In this document: piece by piece, positions 15,784-26,746 of the stretch
Layout of the letters: the number at the start of each line of letters is the position of its first letter
Position numbering within the stretch: the stretch's first letter is position 1
From: Ignavibacteriales bacterium
GTDB taxonomy: Bacteria; Bacteroidota; Ignavibacteria; Ignavibacteriales; Ignavibacteriaceae
Assembly: GCA_016714125.1 (NCBI GenBank)
Contig: JADJNX010000002.1
Location: 434,001 to 498,000, forward strand
Length of the DNA: 64,000 bases
Direction of reading: 5' to 3'
The notes under the pieces: generated by a model
What the model saw: the letters and a program-made list of their open reading frames with translations, nothing else
What the model was told of the DNA's origin: nothing
Database searches by the model: none
Program-made: the position numbers and the translations under genes

Positions 15784-16702
15784 TTTACCACCTCTGTTTT
15801 GATTCTGTAAATAGCCCCTTCATTTGCATTGTCAAAGTAGATGAATTCCCCGTTCGCGCTGAAAGATGGATTCATTTCGATGATGTTTGTTGTGGAGGTT
15901 ACTGCTAATTTATTGGTTCCGTCGGAGGATATTGTAAAAACATCGGACAAGGTGATAACATGTCCGTCATCCTCTGTTATCATGTAAGCGATGTTTTTGG
16001 AGTTGGGTGACCATGATGCACGGAAACCTTTTCCAAGGTCAATAAGGCCGGATCCATTTGAGTTAACCACAAAAAGATTTCCACCCAAAATTTCAAATAC
16101 AACTTTTTTCCGTCAGGTGACAAAACTGCATTTATGCACCTTTGCCCCGGCACGGGATCGATTACCAGTTTTTGGCTGTTTGCAGAAACCACTGAAATTT
16201 TGTCATTCTCAATAAATGCGGCTGTTCCTGATGGAGCTTTCACTTCGGTTGTCTTTAAAACAGTATTAAAACTTTTCACTTCACCCGCTTCAACAAAACA
16301 GACATCCCCACCGGTTGATACTGTGGGAAGTATGGTGAGTTTTGAAGAAAGTCCCGATAACTGAAGTGTGTTTTCCCCTTTTAAGCTATAAACTACAACA
16401 CTGTTTTCTCTTTTGTATCCGGTATATTTTGCACTTCTTGCAACAATCCCGGAGCCATCTTTTAACCATTTAAATCCATAACCTGATGTCGGATCCTGGG
16501 TTAATAAAGTGATTTCTTTATTTTCATTTAAGATAAGAATTCCATTGTATCCCTCTTGTGTGAAGGCAAGGAATTTACCGTCGGGTGACTCCTGTGGGGC
16601 TATAAATATTTTTCCTGATTCTGATGCAACTTTTTCTGCTTTCTGCGCTTCCACAATTGTGAACGAAGCAAGGAGAAAAAGTGCTGTTAAGGCAATTCTC
16701 AC
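15780..16702 (-). CDS. TolB-like (PD40) beta-propeller secreted protein, one frameshift
   Basis: The N-terminus is a signal peptide (MRIALTALFLLASFTIVEAQ). Repeated PD40 propeller motifs follow: ESPDGKFLAFTQEGYNG, LSPDGKKL, ASWSPNSKNIAYMI, PSFSANGEFIYFDN. The frame changes by one base in a run of six A on the coding strand (16104-16109): restoring one A joins SPDGKK directly to VVFEILGGNLFVVNSNGSG. The joined protein is about 308 residues, enough for one propeller. It overlaps the start of the amidase gene by four bases (ATGA), so it is translationally coupled to it. It probably acts in the periplasm or at the surface as a binding partner. The precise role is unknown. Confidence 0.8.
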
Positions 16703-16790
16703 GATCTGTATCCTGTTTAATTGAACAATTTTACACTACTAAAATAGTCAAAAATGTTGGTTACTCACAGGCATGAATTCGAGTATAAAT

Positions 16791-16861
16791 AAAAAAACCC
16801 GGCATAGGGGATAGCCAGGGATCGTCATTAAGGTTGACCTGTCAGGGAAGAACAAGTCAAC
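16791..16861 (-). ncRNA. Candidate leftward structured RNA ending in a terminator
   Basis: On the minus strand a 6-bp stem (GTTGAC 16861-16856 with GTCAAC 16838-16833) is followed by a GC-rich hairpin (CCC-T-GGC 16820-16814, GCCGGG 16803-16798, one bulged base). The hairpin is followed by seven T (16797-16791). No gene read leftward lies immediately to the right, so this is either the end of a small RNA or a leader attenuator about 90 bases before the propeller/amidase genes. It matches no RNA family I recognise. Confidence 0.4.
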
Positions 16862-16984
16862 AAAATCAGTAAAAATTATGTGTAAATATATAAAAGTTTT
16901 ATAAAAAAAACATAAACTTTCTTCTGTTTTGCTTATCTTTTTAAGTGTTTACAAATTTTTTTTGATTAAAATTTAAGATAGAAT

Positions 16985-18094
16985 ATGAAAAATGTAATTG
17001 TACTCGGCGCCGGAATGGTTGGCAGGGCAATAGCCCGAGACCTCCAGCAAACATGTAAAGTAACTTCAGTTGACCTTGATGAAGGGAATCTCTCTTTTCT
17101 CTCAGAATTTGGAATAAATACAGTATCCGCCGACCTGTCCGATCCAAAAAAAGTTAAAGACATTATTAGGGATACCGACCTCGTTGTGGGTGCAGTTCCC
17201 GGATTTATGGGTTATAAAACTGTGGAAACTGTAATTTCAGCAGGCAAAAATATTGTTGATATTTCTTTCTTTCCTGAGGATTATAATGATCTGAACCAAC
17301 TCGCAGTTGATAATGGTGTTACAGCCATAGTGGATTTTGGAGTTGCTCCGGGACTCAGTAATATGTGGTTTGGAAATCAATTTGCAAAAGGTGGCGTAAG
17401 TTTCCTCGAATGTATGGTTGGTGGACTCCCAGCAGAAAGAAAATATCCCTTCCAATATAAAGCCCCTTTCTCCCCCGTGGATGTTCTGGAAGAATATACC
17501 CGAACAGCAAGAGTTAAAGAACATGGTAGAATTGTAACCAGAGAGGCTCTTTCAGGGAGTGAATTTGTCGATTTTGAAGGAATTGGAACCCTCGAAGCAT
17601 TTTATACCGATGGATTAAGATCAATCCTGAATACTCTTGATGTTCCTGATATGAGGGAGTTAACCCTGAGATATCCGGGACATATCGACCTGATAAAAGC
17701 TCTCCGGCATACAGGATTTTTCTCTGAAGATGAGATTGAAGTAAAAGGAGTGAAACTAAAACCGAGAGATTTTTCGGCAAAACTTTTGTTTAAGGACTGG
17801 AAACTTGGTACTTCAGAACCTGAATTTACCGTTATGAGGCTTAAATCCATCAGGAAAATTAAAGGAGAACAAGTTGAATTCACCCAGACACTGCTTGATC
17901 GTTATGATGAGACATCAGGCGTTTCTTCAATGTCCAGAACAACGGGTTATACATGTACCGCTGGAGCCGGACTAATCCTGAATGGCATCTTCACTGAAAA
18001 AGGTTGTTTCCCGCCTGAGTTAATCGGTATGAAAGATGATTGTTTTACTTATGTACTTGATCATCTTGAGGAGAGGAATATTATTCTTTCTTAG
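16985..18094 (+). CDS. Saccharopine dehydrogenase family NAD(P)-binding oxidoreductase
   Basis: A 369-residue protein with an N-terminal Rossmann fold (NVIVLGAGMVGRAIARDL, GxGxxG at residues 8-13) and a saccharopine dehydrogenase catalytic and C-terminal domain (FGVAPGLSNMWFGNQ; TLRYPGHIDLIKALRHTGFF). Such enzymes act on lysine or related amino-acid intermediates with reductive amine chemistry. Members of this length are also annotated as general saccharopine dehydrogenase-like reductases. It stands alone between a leftward operon and the convergent M15 peptidase, whose 3' end it overlaps by 14 bases. Substrate cannot be given. Confidence 0.88.
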   Translation: MKNVIVLGAGMVGRAIARDLQQTCKVTSVDLDEGNLSFLSEFGINTVSADLSDPKKVKDIIRDTDLVVGAVPGFMGYKTVETVISAGKNIVDISFFPEDYNDLNQLAVDNGVTAIVDFGVAPGLSNMWFGNQFAKGGVSFLECMVGGLPAERKYPFQYKAPFSPVDVLEEYTRTARVKEHGRIVTREALSGSEFVDFEGIGTLEAFYTDGLRSILNTLDVPDMRELTLRYPGHIDLIKALRHTGFFSEDEIEVKGVKLKPRDFSAKLLFKDWKLGTSEPEFTVMRLKSIRKIKGEQVEFTQTLLDRYDETSGVSSMSRTTGYTCTAGAGLILNGIFTEKGCFPPELIGMKDDCFTYVLDHLEERNIILS

Positions 18095-18975
18095 GCTTAG
18101 CCTTAACAGCTGCAACTATTTCGGGGCGGTATTCAAAGTGCATAGTATCATAATGGTACCACCTGCCGCCCCATATCCATCCATGTTTCTCAAATATGTG
18201 GACAATTTCTACAGGAATACTGTTCCGAAACTTGATTGATCCATCTTTCCCCTTTTTATAACTGCGCCAGTAATCACTTTGTGAAACATTTATGTCAATT
18301 GCTATTGCAAAGCTGTGTGAACTAAGACTTTTTGTCCCGGCAATGGTTCGCCATACAAATGTTCCTGCAGGGTAATTAAGATATTTCAAAAATTTTTTGG
18401 GAGTTTATCAAGCTCATCTGATATTTTTTTGTAATGATTCAGCGGCTCCATTATTTTTATTTACCATCAAAGTGGAGTTCAGGTTCTTTTAAGCCACCTG
18501 ACTTTTACAAGATTTCTTGAGACCTCCCCGCTGTTTTTTCCGTACACCTTTTTCAAAAACTCAATGTTCCTGAATCTCCCCGGGTCTTCATGTTTCCCCG
18601 GAATTCCAATTTCTTTAAGCAAAGGATAATGTGGTGCAAGCATTGAATATGGATCTGCCGACGACAACAAAGTCTCATATTCATCTTCGTTTTTTCCTGC
18701 CATATCCTGATTAGAAACAGTTGAAGTTTTGAGAACCATTTTTGTCCCATCTTTCCAATGGATGACGTTCCCCGAAACAGAATCGATAAAGCCAGGATAA
18801 CCAACAACAAGGGGATGAGTTGTGGATTCTACAATCCCGGCATTCGACTTCAGGGAATCTTCGATGCCAACTGAGTTTGTACCTGCCGGTTTAATATCCT
18901 GAGTTTTTTCAGGTTTTGTTTTCAGTCTGACAATTTACAGAAACAAAGAGCTGGAAAAGACAACTGAATAAGTTA
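18081..18975 (-). CDS. M15 family (VanY/D,D-carboxypeptidase-like) metallopeptidase, several frameshifts
   Basis: The C-terminal catalytic part (18389-18081) has zinc and active-site motifs SSHSFAIAIDIN (HxxxxxxD) and YDTMHFEYRP (HxE) of M15 peptidases that trim peptidoglycan peptides. The upstream part of the same protein is read in other frames at 18900-18480 (VVGYPGFIDSVSGNVIHWKD; DPGRFRNIEFLKKVYG). Frame changes are needed near 18485, at the A7 run at 18434-18440, and near 18405. The N-terminus is a hydrophobic segment close to the thrC stop, but no clean start codon is visible. The breaks sit on homopolymers, so sequence error is more likely than decay. The span end is approximate. Confidence 0.72.
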
Positions 18976-18978
18976 GAA

Positions 18979-20268
18979 CTATTCTTTTAGTAAACACTTA
19001 AACTCTTCATATTCAGTCCCGATTATTTTGCTGACTTTTTCTTTTTTCATACAAGAAGCAAGCCTCTCGGGAATCTTAAAATCTGCACCTGTCGCCGATT
19101 TTACATCATCATAAAATTTTGCGGGGTGTGCGGTGGACATTACAATAAAATGTTCTCTGGGTGCAAGCTTTTCCAATTCAGCAGCATATAACATGCCTGT
19201 AGCAGTATGTGGATCGATCAGATAATTGTGCTCCCGGTAAATCTCCCCAATTTTGTTGAGAGTTTCTTCATCATTGTAACTTTTTGCCGATACATCCCTG
19301 CGTACAGAATTAACATCACCGTGATAAAGTGCGGTTATCCTCTCAAGGTTGCTTGGCGAACCCACATCCATCGCGTTGGAGATGGTTTGAATTGTTGGTT
19401 GAGGGGAGAAATTACCTGTTGATAAATAATTTGCAAATACATCGTTTTTATTCAAAGCACAATAAAATCTGTGGACAGGTAATCCTGCAAATTTTGTCAT
19501 TAATCCTGCTGTAATATTTCCCAGATTGCCACTTGGAACCACAAAATTAATGGTTTCGTGCTTCTCATAAAGGTTCGTGTAAGCATATATATAATAGACA
19601 GCCTGTGGAAGCAATCTCGCAATACTTATTGAATTTGCAGATGACAGATTAACTTTTGATCTCAACTCTTCATCAGCAAATGCCATTTTCACCAGTCTTT
19701 GGCAATCATCAAAATTTCCCTGAACTTCCAGTGCAGTAACATTTTTCCCAAGAGTTGTTAATTGTTGCTCCTGAATTTTACTCACCTTCCCCAAGGGATA
19801 TAACAAAACAACATCAACACAATCCATCCCCAAAAATGCGTTTGCCACGGCACTTCCTGTGTCACCCGATGTGGCCACCAGTATTTTACACTTCTTCCCC
19901 TCTTCATGTAAATAAAACGACATAATATTCGCCAAAAACCGTGCTCCAAAATCCTTAAACGCAAGAGTTGGTCCATGATACAACTCAGCAACAGATATAT
20001 GTTTATTCACAGAGTGTAAATTAATATCAAAATTAAAAGATCTTTCAACAATCCTGACTAAATCAACCTCGTCAATGCCGGTAACAAAAGGACCAAGAAA
20101 ATGAAGAGCGAGTTCTGTCAACGACAATTCTGCTATCTCAACGGGTTCATCAAGAAGATGGGGAATTGACCTTGGGAGGAACAATCCTCCATCGGAAGCC
20201 ATCCCATTATAAACAGCATCTCTAAAATTAAAATCATGTTTGTTATTACGAGTGCTTATGTATCTCAT
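18979..20268 (-). CDS. thrC: Threonine synthase
   Basis: PLP enzyme converting O-phosphohomoserine to threonine, the last step of the pathway. The 429-residue length fits. The PLP lysine is in GPTLAFKDFGARFL (Lys105), and the phosphate-binding loop is VPSGNLGNITAG. The N-terminus MRYISTRN and motif SDGGLFLP are typical of the ThrC type of FCB bacteria. Its ATG overlaps the corrected stop of thrB (ATGA). With thrA and thrB it forms a complete aspartate-to-threonine branch operon. Confidence 0.96.
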   Translation of the reverse strand: MRYISTRNNKHDFNFRDAVYNGMASDGGLFLPRSIPHLLDEPVEIAELSLTELALHFLGPFVTGIDEVDLVRIVERSFNFDINLHSVNKHISVAELYHGPTLAFKDFGARFLANIMSFYLHEEGKKCKILVATSGDTGSAVANAFLGMDCVDVVLLYPLGKVSKIQEQQLTTLGKNVTALEVQGNFDDCQRLVKMAFADEELRSKVNLSSANSISIARLLPQAVYYIYAYTNLYEKHETINFVVPSGNLGNITAGLMTKFAGLPVHRFYCALNKNDVFANYLSTGNFSPQPTIQTISNAMDVGSPSNLERITALYHGDVNSVRRDVSAKSYNDEETLNKIGEIYREHNYLIDPHTATGMLYAAELEKLAPREHFIVMSTAHPAKFYDDVKSATGADFKIPERLASCMKKEKVSKIIGTEYEEFKCLLKE

Positions 20269-21226
20269 TTAACCTCCAGAATTTGAGCGCCAGTGTTGTT
20301 GATTTTTGAAATATTAAGATCTACGCCAAGTCCAATTTTATCATAAACTTCTTGAACTTTAAGTTGGAACCCCTCTGCTGCCTCCAAAGTTTTGAAAAAT
20401 AAAAGGAAGTGGGACCTGATCCGGAAATGTTCATCGCTATGGCATCTGATGATGAAGCCATAAACTTGACTTCATGGTAACCGGGTATAAGCTTTGATCG
20501 GAATGGTTCAGCTATGTAATCAGAAGATGCCGCTTTAACCAAAGAATAATCACCTTTAATCATCCCGGTGATCAGCGTAACAGCTCCGGCAGTTTGTTTA
20601 ATGGATTCACTCACCGATATCATCATCGGGAGCATCGCCCTTGCTTCACTTGTCTTTATTTCTACATGAGGATGAAATGTTAAGACAATCAAATCCTGCG
20701 GAGCATCAACTTTAAAGAAATTAAAGTTGACGGGATCACTGATTACAACAATTCCACCAACAAGAGATGGAATTACATTATCTCCATGCCTTGATCCGGA
20801 CGCCACCACCTCACCATCAAGGGCATGATCAACCAAATCTTTAACTTCCAAAGGTTTAGATAAGAGTGTATTAACTGCAACAACCGCAGCAACTGCACTT
20901 GCGGCACTCGATCCGAGTCCACTTCCAATTGGCAGCAGTTTGTGTAAAACAATATCTACATATTCACCGGGAGCATACTTGTCAAGAAAACTTTTTACTG
21001 CTGCTCCCGCTGTGTTTTTTTCCAGTTCTTTACTAAGTGTGGAATTCCCAATAATATCTGTGATTCGGGAGCATGACAAGTCATTAACCGTCACCTCAAC
21101 AATATCACCAAGATCAAAGATCGGGAAGCCCATAAGATCAAACCCGGGACCAATATTAGAAACTGTTGCCGGAGCAAATGCCCTGGCATAACTCTTCACA
21201 AGTTTCCGCTCCGGGTTCATGTTCAT
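20265..21226 (-). CDS. thrB: Homoserine kinase (frameshift near 3' end)
   Basis: GHMP kinase that phosphorylates homoserine. N-terminal FAPATVSNIGPGFDLMG, the ATP loop LPIGSGLGSSAAS (about residues 97-110) and C-terminal SGSGPT are present. As it stands, the frame runs on to a stop at 20321 after FYFSKLWRQQ. One base change in the T5 run near 20394-20400 restores a family-like end, FYFFKTLEAAEGFQLK and on to ILEVK. That frame stops at TGA 20265-20267, overlapping the thrC ATG exactly as ATGA. I therefore take the corrected end. The start overlaps the thrA stop by four bases. Confidence 0.92.
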
Positions 21227-23630
21227 GAAACACTTCCAATAATTTTAAGTACATCATCAAGAACTCCTGAGGCGGTTAAATCGACACCGGCGCCCGGACC
21301 TGAAATCACAAGAGGATATTTTGAATATCTTTTGGTATAAAAAATAAAGACATTTTTAACATCATCAACCACATACAAAGGATCATCGGGTGATGTCTCT
21401 TTTGGATATACTTTCAATTTTCCATCATCAAATGAAGCAATAAACTTTAACTTGTTTCCACGGGATTTGGCTTCCCCCACCAACTTATCAACATCAAGAT
21501 AATGGACATTTCCTTCTTCATCTCTCCATGCAAGAGGCGACATTTCGATATCTTCCATACCATACTCCAAACCGGCATCTCGAACGAGAATAAGAAGTTT
21601 CCGGGCGATATCTATCCCCGAAAGATCAATTACGGGATCAGGTTCAGTAATTCCCATCTCCCCTGCTTTTTGCAGTGCATCTTGAAATTTGGCGCCATTC
21701 CAGACTGCTGTCAGAATGTAGTTACACGATCCTGACATGATCCCCTCAATTTTTTGAAGTTTATCACCCGTTGTGAGAAGGTCCTTTAATGTACGAATTA
21801 CCGGAAGTGCTGCTCCCACATTTGTTTCATAATTAAACTTTGCCTTCCCCCTGGCAACTAATTGTCTGAGTTCTTTGTAAAACTTAAATGATGATGAATT
21901 GGCAATTTTATTTGCTGCAACAATATTAACCCCTGATTCCAGCAAAGGAGCATACATTTCCACTACCTTTTCACTCGCCGAGGTATCCACAAAAATCTTG
22001 AATGAGTTGTTATCCTCCGCAATAGCCTGAAGGAACATTTTATGATCACTTTTTTTACCGGAGGTCGAAAGTTCTTCAACAGGATTATTCAATAAAAACA
22101 AATCATCACCAAACAACATCTGTTTTGAGTTGATTATTCCACGCAACTCAATCCTGTCATTGATGCTAACTTTCTTTTTCATTAATGCAAGAGTCCGTGC
22201 TCCCACATTTCCGGGACCGGCAAGATAGATGCTCCAGACTTTTCGCCCCCCAAAGAAAAATTCATTATGCAAAGCATTCATTGCCTGTTTAAGGTGCCCC
22301 GAAGAAATCACAAAGGAGATGTTAAGCTCTGATGATCCCTGAGCAATTGCGTGAACATTAATCTTGTGATCACCCAGTGTCTTAAAAACTCTTCCGCTGA
22401 CACCAAACTGACGCCTCATGTTGGCACCCACAACAGCCACAACCGAAAGGGAATCCTCTTTTTCAATGGTTGAAATTTTCCGCTGTTTTAATTCAGCATC
22501 AAATTCTTCAGTGAGGTTTTTTACTGCATTATCCGCGTATTTTGGCTCAACTGCCACACTTATGGAATGCTCTGAAGATGCCTGTGTTATAAGGATAACA
22601 TTGGTTTTGCTTTGGGCAAGAGTTTTAAACAATCTGCTTGCAATACCTGAGACACCAACCATACCACCCCCCTCAATTCTAATGAGAGAGATATTGTCGA
22701 TACTGGCCAAACCTGTAATGTCGTTGTTATTTTTTGGTGGATTTTCCCCTATCAAGAACCTGGATGTGTTGGATTAAAAGTATTTTTTATCCTGACCGGA
22801 ATTGATTTATCCATTGCAGGTTGAATTGTGGGAGCATATATAACTTTCGCACCAAAGTATGAAAGTTCCATTGCCTCTTCATACGAGAGGTCTTCCACAA
22901 TAAATGAATCATTCACTTTTCTGGGATCAGCAGTTAAAACACCATCAACATCGGTCCAAATCTCTATTTCATCCGCATTAATTGCAGCTCCAAAAATAGC
23001 AGCCGAATAATCGGAACCACCTCTTCCAAGGGTTGTTGTCTCACCATCATGTGTAGATCCAATAAATCCTGTAATTATTCTTAATTTGGGATTCCGGACA
23101 AATTCCTGCGAAATGAAATAATATGTTTCAGTTTCAAGCAGATGAGCATTGTTAAAATTATTGTCGGTTTTTATTACTTTTCTTGCATCAAGATATTCGG
23201 CAGATATTCCTGCCGTATTAAACGCGACACAAATAGTATATGCAGAGAGCTGCTCACCAAAACTTTGAACATAGTCAAGTGTTTTTGGTGTAAGCTCTTT
23301 TATAAGATAGATTCCATCCAGGATTTCTTTCAACTCTGATAATCTGAGGTCGATCCCCTCTTTTAAAATCCCTGTTTCTTTAAAGTCAGGTACCAGTTGC
23401 TCCGCAAATTCATGATGTTTTTTTTGAATTTCTTCAAAAAGTGTAATGTAGGTTTTATCTCTTGAAACAGCCAGGTTCGCAGCTTTAATCAGATTGTCAG
23501 TAACTCCGGAGTATGCGGAAAATACAACTCCACCAATCCCCTCTGAGGATTTAGATCTGACAATTTCAATTACATTTTTTATTCTATCAGGACTCCCAAC
23601 CGAGGAGCCGCCAAATTTTAGTATTTTCAA
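21223..23630 (-). CDS. thrA: Bifunctional aspartokinase / homoserine dehydrogenase I (one frameshift)
   Basis: The N-terminal aspartokinase (23630 to about 22752; KFGGSSVGSPDRI at residues 4-16, TLGRGGSDYSAAIF, EIWTDVDGVLTADPRKV) phosphorylates aspartate. The following part (22755-21223) has tandem ACT regulatory domains (ISLIRIEGGGMVGVSGIASR; LSVVAVVGANMRRQFGVSGR) and a homoserine dehydrogenase (VWSIYLAGPGNVGARTL; GIMSGSCNYIL; AGEMGITEPDPVIDLSGID). The halves are in different frames overlapping by four bases at PTHPG/LIGEN, where one missing base restores a single protein of about 800 residues, the normal ThrA size. The start is a TTG. Feedback control by threonine is expected from the ACT domains. 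Confidence 0.93.
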
Positions 23631-23691
23631 ATATTGCTTTCTATTATTGGATCGAATATTGTGTCACAGGTCATTTGGTAACCGGTCACCC

Positions 23692-25743
23692 TTAACTGTC
23701 TATTCTGTCCGGTATCGATTTTTTTAATTTTTCCACTTCATCACGAAGAAATGCTGCCCTCTCAAAATCAAGATCTTTTGCAGCCTTCCTCATCTCCTCT
23801 GTCAACTCCTCTATCATAACCCTCCGCTCGTCGATGCTCATAAATTTGAGAACAGGTTCAGCCACTCTTGAGAATTGCGACTGTGATGAAATATGATCAT
23901 ACTCTTTCCGCCTTACATCAGCAATGGCTGTTGAATTCATGATCTCTTCAACACTTTTATAGAGTGTTTTGGGGGTGATTCCGTGCTCCAGATTATATGC
24001 TATCTGAATTTTTCGGCGGCGTTCTGTTTCATCAATCACCATTTTCATCGAATCGGTGATTTTGTCAGCATACATGATTACCAAACCACTGGCATTTCTG
24101 GCGGTTCTTCCCGCAGTCTGCATAAGTGACCTTCCACTTCTTAAAAATCCCTCTTTGTCAGCATCAATTATTGCGACAAGAGAAACCTCGGGAAGATCAA
24201 GCCCCTCACGAAGAAGATTCACTCCAACCAAAACATCAAAATCACCAAGTCTTAAATCACGAAGAATTTCAACCCTTTCAAGTGCGTCAATATCACTGTG
24301 GATATAACGAACAGCAATGCCGATCTTTGCGAAATAGTCGGACAAATCCTCAGCCATCCGTTTGGTAAGAGTGGTAACAAGTGTTCTCTCCCCTTTTTGA
24401 ACTCTGATTCTGATCTCGCCAATAAGATCATCAATTTGGGTTTTTACCGGTCTTATCTGAATTTCAGGATCAAGCAAACCGGTTGGTCTGATGATCTGCT
24501 CAACAAACTTGCCGCGGGTTTTTTCCATCTCAAAATCACCGGGAGTTGCAGAAACAAAAACCACTTTTTTCATTTTCTGCTCAAATTCATCAAATTTCAT
24601 GGGACGATTATCCAAAGCCGAAGGCAATCTAAACCCGTGGTGAACCAGGGTCTCTTTTCTTGATCGGTCGCCGTTATACATCCCTCTTACCTGCGAGACC
24701 GTAACATGTGATTCATCAATAATCATAGAGAAAATCATCGGAAAATAGTCGAGAAGACAATATGGTCTGGTTCCGGGCTCCCGAAGGTCCATGTAACGGG
24801 AATAGTTCTCAATTCCTGAACAATATCCAACCTCTTTGATCATTTCCATATCAAATCTGGTTCTTTGTTCTATTCTTTGAGCTTCAAGATAACGCTCCTG
24901 CTCCCTGAAATCTGCAAGTCTATTCTCAAGTTCTGCTTCAATCAAGGCAAGAGATAATTTCTGTCGTTCAGGATTTGTCACAAAATATTTGGCGGGATAA
25001 ATCGCAGTTTCCTCAATTTCCCGGAGCACATCTCCTGTTATCGGTTCAATAACGGAAATTCTCTCAATCTCATCATCAAAAAACTCGAATCGAAGTGCTT
25101 CTTCAATCTCATAAGCCGGAATGATCTCAACCACATCTCCCCTCATTCGAAAGGAACCCCTGACAAAGTCAAGATCGTTTCTCGAATAATAAATCTTCAC
25201 AAGATTTCGCATAAACTCTCTTTTAGGGAGAATATCACCCTTATGCAAAAATATTGTCTGCTCCGCATACTCGTGTGGTGCTCCGATACCATAGATACAA
25301 CTTACAGATGCCACAATTATAACATCGTTTCTCCCCTCAATGAGGGCAGTTGTAGCCTTCAAACGAAGTCGGTCGATCTCCTCATTAATTGAAAAGTCTT
25401 TTTCAATAAATGTGTCACTGCTTACAACATAAGCTTCAGGTTGATAATAATCATAATAGCTAATGAAAAATTCGACGGGATTGTTCGGAAAAAAAGATTT
25501 CAGTTCTGCATACAACTGAGCTGCAAGAGTTTTATTGTGTGAAATTACGAGGGTCGGTTTATTGTGTTGAGCGACCACATTAGCCATTGTAAAGGTTTTA
25601 CCACTACCCGTGACACCAAGAAGTGTCTGGAACTGTTCTTTTCTTTCCAGTCCCTCAAGCAGTTCCTTGATGGCTTTTGGTTGATCACCTGCCGGTTCAT
25701 AATTAGCCTGCAGATCAAATGGTCTGAATGGAGCTTGTCGCAT
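23692..25743 (-). CDS. uvrB: Excinuclease ABC subunit B
   Basis: DNA damage recognition helicase-like subunit of UvrABC nucleotide excision repair. The 683-residue length is normal. Walker A is GVTGSGKT (residues 43-50), the DNA-wedging beta-hairpin region begins at [11 protein letters not shown], and later helicase motifs include [24 protein letters not shown] and QTAGRTARN. It ends in a UVR domain that contacts UvrC ([20 protein letters not shown]). The frame is intact. The thrA gene follows 61 bases downstream in the same direction. Confidence 0.98.
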   Translation of the reverse strand: MRQAPFRPFDLQANYEPAGDQPKAIKELLEGLERKEQFQTLLGVTGSGKTFTMANVVAQHNKPTLVISHNKTLAAQLYAELKSFFPNNPVEFFISYYDYYQPEAYVVSSDTFIEKDFSINEEIDRLRLKATTALIEGRNDVIIVASVSCIYGIGAPHEYAEQTIFLHKGDILPKREFMRNLVKIYYSRNDLDFVRGSFRMRGDVVEIIPAYEIEEALRFEFFDDEIERISVIEPITGDVLREIEETAIYPAKYFVTNPERQKLSLALIEAELENRLADFREQERYLEAQRIEQRTRFDMEMIKEVGYCSGIENYSRYMDLREPGTRPYCLLDYFPMIFSMIIDESHVTVSQVRGMYNGDRSRKETLVHHGFRLPSALDNRPMKFDEFEQKMKKVVFVSATPGDFEMEKTRGKFVEQIIRPTGLLDPEIQIRPVKTQIDDLIGEIRIRVQKGERTLVTTLTKRMAEDLSDYFAKIGIAVRYIHSDIDALERVEILRDLRLGDFDVLVGVNLLREGLDLPEVSLVAIIDADKEGFLRSGRSLMQTAGRTARNASGLVIMYADKITDSMKMVIDETERRRKIQIAYNLEHGITPKTLYKSVEEIMNSTAIADVRRKEYDHISSQSQFSRVAEPVLKFMSIDERRVMIEELTEEMRKAAKDLDFERAAFLRDEVEKLKKSIPDRIDS

Positions 25744-25835
25744 TATATCTTTTTTTGTGAATTTTATGTAAAATAATAGTCATGAGATAGGACATCAGAC
25801 TATACGAGATTCATTATATCGAACTTTTTGCCGAT

Positions 25836-26390
25836 TTATTTCACAATTCTTAATCTGAAATAAACTTCTTCGGGCGAAAAGAATCCTGCAAAAAATCTTT
25901 CATAGATCACAGGTTCAATATTAACAAAAAAGTCCATCCATTTTATTATCGCAAAATGAGATGTGATAAATTTTTTCTCCAACACTTCAAACTGGGCTTT
26001 TCCCTCGTAATTGGTACGGTGATTCAACTTCCATTTTTCATAAAATTTCAGTTTTCTGTTACCGAGATATTCATAATTATCGAAAGTTCTTATCGAGAAA
26101 GGAATTTTATGATCCGGCTCCCCAAAATATTTGGTATTTAAAAAGAAAGGAGCGTAAACAATCATTATAGAATCAGGTTTTGCGATTCTGTAAAGTTCGT
26201 TTATCACTTTATTAAAATTATCTATATGCTCCAATATATGGGAACAGTATATCTCATCGAAGTGGTTATCCGGAAACGGATAAGGGAATGTATTTATGTC
26301 ATGGATGTCATTACCACCATAATCAACCACATCCAGATTAACATAACCGGGACGGATATCCTTACCGCAGCCAAGATTGAGTTTGTTCAT
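25836..26390 (-). CDS. Class I SAM-dependent methyltransferase (type 11-like)
   Basis: A 184-residue methyltransferase. The SAM-binding motif I is MNKLNLGCGKDIRPGYVNLD (residues 1-20), with acidic loop DIHDINTFPYPFPDNHFDEI and motif IYCSHILEHIDNFNKVINEL. The C-terminal part (about 110-184) is aromatic-rich and gives no hint of substrate. Methyltransferases of this form often act on sugars or lipids near surface-polysaccharide genes, but no such neighbours are present here. It stands alone between uvrB and a repeat-rich spacer. Confidence 0.85.
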   Translation of the reverse strand: MNKLNLGCGKDIRPGYVNLDVVDYGGNDIHDINTFPYPFPDNHFDEIYCSHILEHIDNFNKVINELYRIAKPDSIMIVYAPFFLNTKYFGEPDHKIPFSIRTFDNYEYLGNRKLKFYEKWKLNHRTNYEGKAQFEVLEKKFITSHFAIIKWMDFFVNIEPVIYERFFAGFFSPEEVYFRLRIVK

Positions 26391-26459
26391 TAAAAATCCT
26401 TAAAATTATCACGGCAATTTAAGGATTTAGGGGTAGTTATTAAAGGATATTATTAAACC

Positions 26460-26745
26460 GCAGAGGATTTTGTTAAACGCAAATTTTAACTCCGACTTGT
26501 CGGAGGGGCGCAAAGAACGCAAAGAGGGGGATAAACCACAGAGCACACAGAGGGCACAGAGGAATAAAACCGCAAAGAGTCAGATAAAACCACAGAGCAC
26601 ACGGAGAACACAGAGGGGATTTAATTTAGAGACCTCTTCCGACAAGTCGAAATAAAAATCTGCGAAAATCTGTTCCCGACATGTCGGGACGTGTATCTGC
26701 GTCCTCTTTCTCTGTGAGCTCGGTGTGCTCTGTGGTTTAAATCTC
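26460..26745. repeat. Repeat-rich intergenic block (CACAGAG units and CCGAC-N2-GTCGG palindromes)
   Basis: This 356-base gap contains no gene that I support. It is built of degenerate units such as AACCACAGAGCACACAGAGG and CGCAAAGAACGCAAAGAG, with the inverse CTCGGTGTGCTCTGTGGTTT at the right end. Interspersed are three palindromes: CTCCGACTTGTCGGAG (26490-26505), CCGACAAGTCG (26639-26649) and TCCCGACATGTCGGGA (26674-26689). Confidence 0.75.
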
Positions 26746-26746
26746 T

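Noticed and set aside
23631..23691. Threonine attenuator before thrA
   Set aside because: The GGTGACCGGTTACC stretch is symmetric, but there is no Thr/Ile-rich leader peptide and no terminator hairpin.
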